DNA of 5,021 nucleotides, taken from the NCBI GenBank assembly GCA_947372575.1, contig CANBUF010000193.1, positions 1 to 5,021 of the forward strand, in the 5' to 3' direction. The notes under the pieces were generated by a model. The model had not been told where the DNA came from. It searched no databases and saw only the letters and a program-made list of their open reading frames with translations. Position numbers and translations under genes: made by a program. Of the stretch, positions 1-5,021 are shown in pieces (position 1 is the first letter of the stretch; every line of letters starts with the position of its first letter). Source of the DNA: Alcaligenaceae bacterium (GTDB taxonomy: Bacteria > Pseudomonadota > Gammaproteobacteria > Burkholderiales > Burkholderiaceae).

Positions 1-708
1 ATGCTTGATATTCTGATGACCTTGCGTGCACGTGCGCCAATCGACTTTGAAATCATTGCAGTCAATTTGGATCAGAAACAACCGGGGTTCCCTGCCGATG
101 TACTCCCCAGGTACTTGACCTCGATCAACGTCCCCTTTCATATCGAAACTCAAGACACCTACTCAATCGTCAAACGCGTCGTTCCCGAGGGCAAAACAAC
201 GTGCTCCCTGTGCTCACGACTCAGACGCGGGGTCTTGTATCGCGTAGCCACAGAACTGGGCGCCACCAAGATTGCTCTGGGCCACCATCGTGATGACATC
301 CTTGCGACTTTTTTCTTGAATCTTTTTTATGGCGCAAAGATGAAGGCCATGCCACCCAAACTCGTCTCCGACGATGGCCGCCATACTGTCATCCGACCAC
401 TGGCCTACATCCCCGAAGTCGATTTGATTGCCTATTCAAATTGGAAAAAATTCCCAATCATTCCGTGCAACTTATGTGGCTCACAAGAAAATCTGAAGCG
501 TCAGGAAATTGGCCGCATGCTCAAAGAATGGGACCAACAAGATCCACGCCGTGCATGGAATACCTTCAAGGCGCTCGCCAATGTTGCACCATCGCACCTG
601 ATGGACACAAACCTTTTTGACTTTGTTGGTCTCAAGCCCTCGTGCATCGCCCATCAGGATGGGGATATTGGCTTTGACCCGATTGACCTGAATCAAGAGA
701 CTGAGTAG
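1..708 (+). CDS. ttcA: TtcA, tRNA 2-thiocytidine(32) synthetase, 5'-truncated by window edge
   Basis: TtcA thiolates cytidine 32 of certain tRNAs in the cytoplasm. It activates the base with ATP and uses a [4Fe-4S] cluster. The 235 visible residues match the family from just after the ATP-binding P-loop (SGGKDS), which must lie immediately left of the window. The first ATG aligns with an internal Met near residue 55 of E. coli TtcA (311 aa), so it is not the true start. Visible marks are [10 protein letters not shown] (21-30), the CxxC pair in [12 protein letters not shown] (C68, C71), GHHRDD (94-99), and PCNLCGSQ (155-162), which should supply the third cluster-binding cysteine. NLFDF (204-208) is a usual family block. 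The tail after it is shorter and more divergent than in E. coli, which is common. The gene ends in TAG and converges on grxD across 62 bp with no clear hairpin plus T-run terminator. Confidence 0.95.
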   Translation: MLDILMTLRARAPIDFEIIAVNLDQKQPGFPADVLPRYLTSINVPFHIETQDTYSIVKRVVPEGKTTCSLCSRLRRGVLYRVATELGATKIALGHHRDDILATFFLNLFYGAKMKAMPPKLVSDDGRHTVIRPLAYIPEVDLIAYSNWKKFPIIPCNLCGSQENLKRQEIGRMLKEWDQQDPRRAWNTFKALANVAPSHLMDTNLFDFVGLKPSCIAHQDGDIGFDPIDLNQETE

Positions 709-770
709 CTAGGCCTGCGATTGATTTGCAACGCCAGACTCTCAGCTCAAGATGCAGTCCGCTGCCGAAT

Positions 771-1097
771 TTACTCTGTTGCGCCAGCGGCAACCAGCGC
801 TTGCTTGAGTTCGCCACTCTGGTCCATTTCGGTCATGATGTCGGATCCGCCAATGAACTCACCTGCCACATACAACTGTGGAATCGTGGGCCATTGCGAG
901 TAGGTTTTAATGCCGTTACGGACATCTTCGTCTTCGAGCACATTGACCGTTACCAGTTTGGTCACGCCACAGGATTTCAGAATCTGAATCGCACGCGCTG
1001 AAAAACCACACTGAGGTGCTTGTGCGGTGCCTTTCATGAACAACACCACGGGATTGCCTGTGACTGTTTCACGGATAAATGTCTGTACGTCGCTCAT
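771..1097 (-). CDS. grxD: GrxD, monothiol CGFS glutaredoxin (Grx4 type)
   Basis: This is a cytoplasmic monothiol glutaredoxin that binds a glutathione-ligated [2Fe-2S] cluster and passes clusters to target proteins, often together with BolA-type partners. At 108 aa it is a complete single-domain protein; E. coli GrxD is 115 aa. Visible motifs are MKGT (21-24), with the conserved Lys22; CGFS (30-33), with the single active Cys30; WPTIPQLY (69-76), holding the cis-Pro glutathione site; and GGSD (83-86), where E. coli has GGCD. The start ATG fits the family N-terminus (MSDVQTF against MSTTIEK), although no strong Shine-Dalgarno stands before it. It lies 155 bp downstream of prmC on the same strand, so it may be the last gene of the hemA-prfA-prmC unit or have its own promoter in the AT-rich gap. 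hemA-prfA-prmC-grxD is, from memory, a common order in Burkholderiales. Confidence 0.96.
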   Translation of the reverse strand: MSDVQTFIRETVTGNPVVLFMKGTAQAPQCGFSARAIQILKSCGVTKLVTVNVLEDEDVRNGIKTYSQWPTIPQLYVAGEFIGGSDIMTEMDQSGELKQALVAAGATE

Positions 1098-1252
1098 GAT
1101 GTCTCTGCTACTAAATAGTGAATGAAAAATTAGATACTAAATAAACCAATAAGTTCGAAGGTTCTTACGTCGAATTGAACTGCGCCTGCCAGGTTGAATC
1201 TTGACTAGGATGGATCAAAGCCAGGATCAATCTTATCTACTTTCAAAATACA
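1098..1252 (-). other. prmC-grxD intergenic region, possible grxD promoter
   Basis: This 155-bp gap is clearly more AT-rich near grxD than the flanking genes. On the minus strand the best promoter-like pair I can place is TTCGAA (1159-1154), a 17-base spacer, then TATCTA (1136-1131). Each matches only three of six consensus bases, so this is weak. A short direct repeat, GGATCAA, occurs twice about 12 bases apart on the plus strand near 1211-1230. I see no hairpin followed by a T-run that would end prmC transcription, so read-through into grxD remains possible. No ORF with coding character is visible here. Confidence 0.25.
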
Positions 1253-2065
1253 TTATAAAGTTCCACCAGTAACCCGGGCGATACCTGCGAGATCGTCTAG
1301 GCTACGGACATCTTTGAAACCATGCTCCAGTAATAAGGCCTGAATGGCACCCGCCTGATCGTAACCATGTTCGAGCCATAGCGTGCCACCCTCAAACAGG
1401 TGTTTTTGCGCGCCGGCGATAATGATACGAATCGCACTCAGTCCATCGGCACCATCAGTGAGCGCAAAAACAGGCTCAAACCTTAAGTCTCCTGACTCCA
1501 GATGCGCATCACCCTTAGCAATATAAGGCGGATTAGAGACGATCAGATCAAATCGCCCCTCTGGCGGTAGGGCTTCATACCAGCTACCCTGCCACCACTG
1601 CACCCGTGCACCAAGCTGCTGGCAATTCTGTTGGGCGACACAGAGTGCAGGCTCACTGATATCGGTCGCCGTCACAATGGCATCTGGACGGGCCAGTGCC
1701 ACGCTAATCGCGACCGCTCCGCTGCCAGTTCCGAGATCTAAAATACTGGGTGCCTGACAGCCCTCTATGACCTTTAACGCAACATCTACCAGCAATTCTG
1801 TTTCAGGCCTGGGGATCAGTACATCTGGCGTCACGGCAAACCGATACGCCATAAACTCCCGATAACCCACCAGATGCGCCATTGGCTTGCCTTGCCGACG
1901 TTGCGCGGCGAGCGTTAAAAACGATGCTGCTGCTTCGGGTGCAAGCGGATCTGTATCGTGCGCAAGGAGCCAGGCGCGCGGTTTTTGCAAGACATGCTCA
2001 AGCAGCATCCGCGCCTCCAGACGCGGCAGCCCGCTCACATGCATCAACGACTGCACTGACTGCAT
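1253..2065 (-). CDS. prmC: PrmC (HemK), release-factor glutamine N5-methyltransferase
   Basis: PrmC uses S-adenosylmethionine to methylate the glutamine of the GGQ motif in release factors RF1 and RF2, which raises their peptide-release activity. The 270 residues cover the whole family (E. coli PrmC is 277 aa). A helical N-terminal substrate-binding domain occupies about 1-75. It is followed by LIPRPETE (83-90), the SAM-binding loop LDLGTGSGAVAI (109-120), the acidic residue of TATDIS (132-137), and the catalytic NPPY (178-181), which holds the target glutamine. LEHGY (231-235) near the C-terminus is also typical. The start is well fixed: its ATG overlaps the prfA stop as TAATG, a TGA lies in frame three codons upstream, and a purine-rich GGGGGATGAG inside the end of prfA sits at ribosome-binding distance. 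The overlap implies translational coupling to prfA, which encodes its substrate. Confidence 0.97.
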   Translation of the reverse strand: MQSVQSLMHVSGLPRLEARMLLEHVLQKPRAWLLAHDTDPLAPEAAASFLTLAAQRRQGKPMAHLVGYREFMAYRFAVTPDVLIPRPETELLVDVALKVIEGCQAPSILDLGTGSGAVAISVALARPDAIVTATDISEPALCVAQQNCQQLGARVQWWQGSWYEALPPEGRFDLIVSNPPYIAKGDAHLESGDLRFEPVFALTDGADGLSAIRIIIAGAQKHLFEGGTLWLEHGYDQAGAIQALLLEHGFKDVRSLDDLAGIARVTGGTL

Positions 2066-3147
2066 TAAATCTCATCCCCCAATGCAGCAAGCAATTCTGC
2101 CTGATGCTCAGCAATCAACGCACCGGTGACATCATCCAGATCACCTTCCATGATGTTGGCGAGCTTATAGAGCGTGAGGTTGATCCTGTGATCCGTTAAC
2201 CTGCCCTGCGGGAAGTTATATGTGCGAATGCGCTCGGATCGATCACCCGAACCCACAAGGCTTTTACGCGTCGCCGCCTCTTTGTCGTGACGTTCACGCT
2301 GCACTTTATCTTTCAGACGCGCAGCGAGCACCTGCATGGCTTTATCTTTGTTGCGATGCTGCGACCTGTCATCCTGGCACTCCACAACGAGGCCCGTTGG
2401 CAGGTGGGTAATGCGTACCGCAGAGTCTGTTTTGTTAATGTGCTGACCACCTGCGCCACTCGCCCGAAAGGTATCGATCCGCAGCTCGCTCGGGTTGATC
2501 ACGATTTCAGTCGCCGCATCGGCCTCCGGCATCACTGCCACCGTGCAGGCTGAGGTGTGAATCCGGCCTTGTGTTTCGGTAGCTGGCACGCGCTGGACGC
2601 GATGGGCACCCGATTCAAACTTCAACCGACCATACACACCGTCACCATCGAGACGCACAATGACTTCCCGATATCCCCCAAGCTCAGAGGGGCTCTCAGA
2701 CATCAGTTCAACCTTCCAGCCTTTTTGCTCAGCATAGCGCGAGTACATCCGCAGCAAATCTCCGGCGAACAGTGCACTTTCATCGCCACCTGTACCCGCA
2801 CGAATTTCAAGAAAGACACTGCGGCCATCATCCGGGTCACGCGGCAACAGCTGCAACTGCAACGCAGTCTCGAGCTGCTCAATGCGAGTTTTGCACGCGT
2901 CCATCTCTTCAAGCGCCATGGCCTTCATTTCAGAATCGTCGAGCATGAGGCGCGCGCCTTCCAAATCCGACTCTGCAGACTCAAAGGCTTCAAACGCCTG
3001 GACGACCGGCTCAATTTCGGCACGCTCACGCGAAAGCTTGCGGAACTGCGTCATATCGTTGGCTGCATCAGGCTCAGCCAGCAAAGCATCGAGATCGACG
3101 AGTCGACGCGACAGATGCTCTAGACGGGAACGCATTGATTGTTTCAT
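2065..3147 (-). CDS. prfA: Peptide chain release factor 1 (RF1)
   Basis: RF1 recognises UAA and UAG in the ribosomal A site and triggers hydrolysis of peptidyl-tRNA. The 360-aa length equals the usual family size. Domain 1, a largely helical and charged region, spans about 1-100. [19 protein letters not shown] (117-135) is a family block. The stop-codon-reading tripeptide is Pro-Ala-Thr at 188-190 (in [17 protein letters not shown]), which marks RF1; RF2 carries Ser-Pro-Phe. The catalytic GGQ is at 233-235 (in [17 protein letters not shown]), and Gln235 is the residue PrmC methylates. The start [10 protein letters not shown] aligns with E. coli MKPSIVAKLE. A second in-frame Met at residue 5 is possible but less likely. 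No good Shine-Dalgarno precedes the chosen ATG. It lies 97 bp downstream of hemA and overlaps prmC by one base. A plus-strand ORF of 188 codons inside it is an antisense shadow. Confidence 0.98.
   Translation of the reverse strand: MKQSMRSRLEHLSRRLVDLDALLAEPDAANDMTQFRKLSRERAEIEPVVQAFEAFESAESDLEGARLMLDDSEMKAMALEEMDACKTRIEQLETALQLQLLPRDPDDGRSVFLEIRAGTGGDESALFAGDLLRMYSRYAEQKGWKVELMSESPSELGGYREVIVRLDGDGVYGRLKFESGAHRVQRVPATETQGRIHTSACTVAVMPEADAATEIVINPSELRIDTFRASGAGGQHINKTDSAVRITHLPTGLVVECQDDRSQHRNKDKAMQVLAARLKDKVQRERHDKEAATRKSLVGSGDRSERIRTYNFPQGRLTDHRINLTLYKLANIMEGDLDDVTGALIAEHQAELLAALGDEI
2072..2081 (-). promoter_or_regulatory. prmC ribosome binding site inside prfA
   Basis: On the minus strand GGGGGATGAG precedes the prmC ATG by about six bases and lies within the last codons of prfA (around Gly-Asp-Glu). 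With the TAATG stop-start overlap, this lets ribosomes ending on prfA restart on prmC. It is the clearest Shine-Dalgarno-like stretch in the window. Confidence 0.6.
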
Positions 3148-3244
3148 GGGGACTTTCAGACTTAAAGATAAAGGGGATTCGGCAGCTTACGCGTTGCGGT
3201 CCGCCCTGCCTCAGGACAAACAGCGAAATAACAGTCGAACAACG
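3148..3244 (-). other. hemA-prfA intercistronic spacer
   Basis: This 97-bp stretch separates the hemA stop from the prfA start on the same strand. On the minus strand GGCAG (3210-3206) can pair with CTGCC (3185-3181) around a 20-base loop that contains a small self-complementary GC-rich element (3204-3196). No T-run follows, so it is not an intrinsic terminator. The bases just before prfA (GAAAGTCCCC) do not resemble a strong ribosome binding site. I see no convincing -35/-10 pair. Confidence 0.3.
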
Positions 3245-4519
3245 CTAACGCCGACCGCGACCCGAGGGGAATATGCGCGGCAACCAGCTCAGCAATTGCT
3301 GGCGGTCTTTTTCTTCACTTTTATTAAGTGCGGCCAAGGTGCCGTGGAGATATTTTTGTGTCAGGCCATTGGCCAGGTGCTCGAGCACAGCCTCAGGTGA
3401 ATCGCCACGTGCCAGCATACGGCGCGCACGCTCGAGCTCCTGCTCCTGGACTGCATGCGCAGTTGCCTGTAAATCCTGGATAACAGGTACGTTTGCACGC
3501 ACTTGCATCCAGTGCATAAAGTTATTGACGCGTGCGTCGATGATCGCCTCGGCCTCAACTACTGCCGCACGCCGCGCGTCTGTGCCGGACTGGACGACCA
3601 CACCGAGATCATCCACCGAGTACAGGTAAACATCATCCAGACGGGCAACCTCAGGCTCAATATCCCGTGGCACGGCCAGATCAACCATCACGATGGGTTT
3701 GCGACGACGCTGACGTGTTGCCCGCTCGACCATCCCCAGACCCAGAATGGGCAGGGAGCTTGCCGTACAGGACACGACCACATCAAATTCTGCCAGCCGC
3801 TCTGGCAGATCACCTAAACGCATCGTGGTCGCAGCAAAACGGCTCGCTAACGTCTCTGCGCGCTCCAGGGTGCGGTTCGCAACCACAACCGAAGCAGGCT
3901 GACGCGCAGCGAAGTGCGTCGCACAGAGCTCAATCATCTCGCCCGCACCGATAAACAAGACCTTGCATTCACTCAGATCGCCGAACACGCGCTCAGACAG
4001 ACGAACCGCCGCTGCCGCTAACGAAACAGACTGCGCACCGATCGCGGTGGTCGAGCGCACTTCCTTAGCAACGGAGAAGGTACGTTGAAACATCTGATGC
4101 AACAGTGTGCCTAACGAGCCAGCCTCATCAGCCGTTCTGACAGCGTCTTTCATCTGACCAAGGATCTGAGGCTCTCCGATTACCATCGAGTCCAGACCGC
4201 TCGCGACACGAAAAGCATGTCTGACCGCCTCGTCACGCCCATACAGGTAGACGTGGGGCTTGAGGATGCCGGCCTCTATCTGATTGAATTCAGCGAGCCA
4301 CGCGGGCAATTGCTCTGCGACCTGCGGTTCAGCTGCACAATAGAGTTCGGTGCGATTACAGGTAGAGAGGATTGCCGCTTCTTTGACCGCGCCACCGAAA
4401 GCACTGCGCAACGCCGTCAAGGCAGGCAGCACCAGGTCTTCGGGCATAGACACACGCTCTCTCACCGCGACGGGTGCCGAGACATGATTCAAGCCCAATG
4501 CGAGGACGTTAACCGTCAT
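3245..4519 (-). CDS. hemA: Glutamyl-tRNA reductase
   Basis: HemA reduces glutamyl-tRNA(Glu) with NADPH to glutamate-1-semialdehyde, the first committed step of the C5 route to heme. The 424 aa compare with about 418 in E. coli. The N-terminal catalytic domain holds [14 protein letters not shown] (9-22) and STCNRTELY (52-60), with Cys54 the active nucleophile. The family signature [16 protein letters not shown] spans 107-122. The NADPH-binding loop is FIGAGEM (189-195), followed by VVANRT (212-217). [11 protein letters not shown] (279-289) and the helical C-terminal dimerisation domain (about 320-415) complete the protein. The start is supported by the family N-terminus and by an in-frame TAA five codons upstream. 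The nearest AGG lies 15 bases before the ATG, so the ribosome binding site is weak. It is the first gene of the likely hemA-prfA-prmC operon. It ends in UAG. The position equivalent to the reported heme-binding Cys170 of enteric HemA appears to be Val172. Confidence 0.98.
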   Translation of the reverse strand: MTVNVLALGLNHVSAPVAVRERVSMPEDLVLPALTALRSAFGGAVKEAAILSTCNRTELYCAAEPQVAEQLPAWLAEFNQIEAGILKPHVYLYGRDEAVRHAFRVASGLDSMVIGEPQILGQMKDAVRTADEAGSLGTLLHQMFQRTFSVAKEVRSTTAIGAQSVSLAAAAVRLSERVFGDLSECKVLFIGAGEMIELCATHFAARQPASVVVANRTLERAETLASRFAATTMRLGDLPERLAEFDVVVSCTASSLPILGLGMVERATRQRRRKPIVMVDLAVPRDIEPEVARLDDVYLYSVDDLGVVVQSGTDARRAAVVEAEAIIDARVNNFMHWMQVRANVPVIQDLQATAHAVQEQELERARRMLARGDSPEAVLEHLANGLTQKYLHGTLAALNKSEEKDRQQLLSWLPRIFPSGRGRR

Positions 4520-4552
4520 AAGTATTAGCGATTACCTGTTAGGAATATCTGT

Positions 4553-4558
4553 ATTATA
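4553..4558 (-). promoter_or_regulatory. Probable hemA operon -10 element
   Basis: A perfect TATAAT is read on the minus strand 33 bases before the hemA start codon, which would place the transcript start near 4546 and give a leader of roughly 27 bases. The matching -35 region is poor: GATCTT at 4581-4576 with a 17-base spacer is the best I can place. The element lies in the 112-bp divergent spacer shared with the tRNA-Phe promoter. Confidence 0.5.
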
Positions 4559-4612
4559 GGACTGTCGCGGACAAGAAGATCCCACCGCCGAGCGAAGATT
4601 TCACATTTGGTG

Positions 4613-4618
4613 TAATAT
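4613..4618 (+). promoter_or_regulatory. Possible tRNA-Phe -10 element
   Basis: TAATAT lies 13 bases before the mature tRNA and is followed by a GC-rich stretch (CGGCC) where the discriminator would fall. Such discriminators are usual for stable-RNA promoters under stringent control. No good -35 hexamer is visible at 16-18 bases upstream, so the call rests on position and base composition. Confidence 0.35.
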
Positions 4619-4631
4619 TTCGGCCTCAGAT

Positions 4632-4707
4632 GGCCTGGTAGCTCAGTCGGTAGAGCAGAGGATTGAAAATCCTTGTGTCGGTGGTTCGATTCCGCCCCGG
4701 GCCACCA
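4632..4707 (+). tRNA. pheT-like tRNA-Phe: tRNA-Phe (anticodon GAA)
   Basis: The 76-base gene folds as a complete cloverleaf and encodes its own CCA. The acceptor arms are 4632-4638 and 4697-4703, seven pairs with one G-U. The D stem is GCTC/GAGC (4641-4644, 4653-4656). The anticodon stem GAGGA/TCCTT (4658-4662, 4670-4674) encloses loop TTGAAAA with anticodon GAA at 4665-4667, which reads UUC and UUU. A five-base variable loop follows, then the T arm GGTGG/CCGCC with loop TTCGATT (4685-4691). Discriminator A is 4704 and CCA is 4705-4707. It is transcribed away from hemA. No intact terminator follows before the insertion sequence begins about 20 bases downstream. The symbol is descriptive only. 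Confidence 0.98.
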
Positions 4708-4717
4708 TCTGATTACT

Positions 4718-4731
4718 TAAAAACCCGGCTC
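4718..4731 (+). terminator. Possible left half of a split tRNA-Phe terminator
   Basis: TTAAAAACCCGGCTC starts about 11 bases past the tRNA and has the form of the ascending arm of a bidirectional intrinsic terminator (A-run followed by a GC-rich arm). Its expected partner (GCCGGG followed by a T-run) is absent; the sequence instead passes into the insertion-sequence end. The reading as a terminator interrupted by insertion is an inference. Confidence 0.3.
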
Positions 4732-4751
4732 TACCCCATTAACGGGGGATG

Positions 4752-4785
4752 AGCAGTATTCATTAAACAGCAGTACTCATCAAAC
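4752..4785. repeat. 17-bp tandem repeat, two copies, across the transposase stop
   Basis: Two abutting 17-base units, AGCAGTATTCATTAAAC (4752-4768) and AGCAGTACTCATCAAAC (4769-4785), match at 15 of 17 positions; both differences are T/C. The second unit contains the transposase TGA stop. The pair lies between the coding end and the proposed terminal inverted repeat, so it could be a subterminal transposase-binding site or an old replication-slippage duplication. Confidence 0.7.
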
Positions 4786-5021
4786 ACGGCTAAATACGCC
4801 GTTCCAACCGCAGTGGGCCAAGACCCTCAGCCGGTAATTTTCAAAATTTCTAAATCCGTATGCCCTTCGGGACATCATTTCCATTTTAGTGTGGAATCCT
4901 TCGGTGATCCCGTTTGATTGTGATGTGCGCCACATCCTGACGATCGGCTCCAACCAAGAATTCAGTGTGTGAGCCAAGGTGCGGGCCGGACTTTGAGCCA
5001 ATTGTGCAATCAACTTAAGCA
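4780..5021 (-). CDS. ISL3-family transposase, C-terminal part
   Basis: This is a DDE transposase that cuts and joins the ends of its insertion sequence. About 80 C-terminal residues are visible and the frame stays open to the right edge. The TTG at 5013-5011 that could be read as a start is an internal Leu. The family block SNGITEGFHTKMEMMSRR followed by AYGFRNFENYRLRV is clear. The Glu of TEGF (codon 4902-4900) is the expected last member of the catalytic DDE triad. The two catalytic Asp residues and the N-terminal zinc-finger and helix-turn-helix regions lie beyond the window. The gene ends in TGA within a 17-bp tandem repeat. It is transcribed toward the tRNA-Phe gene. No frameshift is seen in the visible part. 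Confidence 0.9.
   Translation of the reverse strand, partial: LKLIAQLAQSPARTLAHTLNSWLEPIVRMWRTSQSNGITEGFHTKMEMMSRRAYGFRNFENYRLRVLAHCGWNGVFSRV

Larger units (their letters stand above)
4727..5021 (-). mobile_element. ISL3-family insertion sequence, transposase 3' end and one terminus, truncated by window edge
   Basis: The element is identified by its transposase C-terminus. Its terminus is proposed at GGCTCTACCCC (4727-4737), because ISL3 ends commonly start with GG and lie a few tens of bases past the transposase stop. ISL3 elements usually have terminal inverted repeats of 15-39 bp and duplicate 8 bp of target. If the end is at 4727, the duplicated octamer would be AAAAACCC (4719-4726). The other end lies outside the window, so the exact boundary and the duplication are unconfirmed and the element cannot be called intact or defective. 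Confidence 0.75.

Noticed and set aside
1..708. Reading the ATG at position 1 as the real ttcA start
   Set aside because: The protein would lack the SGGKDS ATP-binding loop that lies just upstream in the family, so the ATG is an internal Met at the window edge.
697..748. Possible terminator between convergent ttcA and grxD
   Set aside because: CTGAG (701-705) and CTCAG (741-745) with short flanking pairs can form a long, bulged stem, but the loop is about 35 bases and no T-run follows on either strand.
721..1001. Two short plus-strand ORFs opposite grxD
   Set aside because: grxD on the minus strand has an intact CGFS glutaredoxin sequence that explains the region.
2557..3123. 188-codon plus-strand ORF opposite prfA
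   Set aside because: It lies wholly antisense to a fully conserved RF1 reading frame and shows no recognisable domain; moderate GC and codon bias produce such open frames by chance.
2882..3400. 172-codon plus-strand ORF across the prfA start, the spacer and the hemA end
   Set aside because: It is Ser/Arg/Ala-rich, typical of an antisense shadow, and crosses two real genes.
3503..3954. Overlapping plus-strand ORFs opposite hemA
   Set aside because: They are antisense to conserved hemA catalytic and NADPH-binding segments and have no ribosome binding site or family resemblance.
4734..4748. CCCC-ATTAAC-GGGG hairpin as a terminator for tRNA-Phe or the transposase
   Set aside because: The stem is only four pairs and no T-run follows it directly on either strand; it is more likely part of the IS terminal inverted repeat.
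4632..5021. Genomic-island attachment site at the tRNA-Phe 3' end
   Set aside because: No integrase gene or repeat of the tRNA 3' end is visible; the neighbour is an ISL3-type transposase, which does not integrate by tRNA-site recombination.

Overview
The window looks like a piece of betaproteobacterial chromosome, most likely order Burkholderiales. The closest resemblance I can judge by eye is to Alcaligenaceae-type genomes of moderate GC. This rests on the minus-strand order hemA, prfA, prmC, grxD and on protein sequences clearly related to the E. coli versions; no database search was possible, so the taxonomy is an inference. Most of the window is conserved housekeeping DNA, with one mobile element at the right edge.

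Layout, left to right. The 3' part of ttcA (tRNA 2-thiocytidine synthesis) runs on the plus strand to 708. It converges on grxD (CGFS monothiol glutaredoxin) on the minus strand across a 62-bp gap. To the right, all on the minus strand and so transcribed right to left, lie prmC, prfA and hemA. prfA and prmC overlap by one base (TAATG). hemA and prfA are 97 bp apart. prmC and grxD are separated by a 155-bp AT-rich gap. A 112-bp spacer then holds divergent promoters for hemA (perfect TATAAT, minus strand) and for a tRNA-Phe(GAA) gene (plus strand, 4632-4707). About 20 bp past the tRNA begins the end of an ISL3-family insertion sequence. Its transposase C-terminus reads on the minus strand and runs off the window.

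How the genes work together. HemA makes glutamate-1-semialdehyde, the committed precursor of heme. RF1 (prfA) ends translation at UAA and UAG, and PrmC methylates the GGQ glutamine of RF1, so substrate and modifying enzyme are encoded in overlapping genes. GrxD is an iron-sulfur carrier and TtcA is an iron-sulfur-dependent tRNA thiolase, but those two genes converge and need not be co-regulated.

I found no undescribed multi-gene system. The points most worth a second look are the insertion sequence that seems to have split the tRNA-Phe terminator, a 17-bp tandem repeat spanning the transposase stop codon, and the UAG stop of hemA directly upstream of the gene for the factor that reads UAG.
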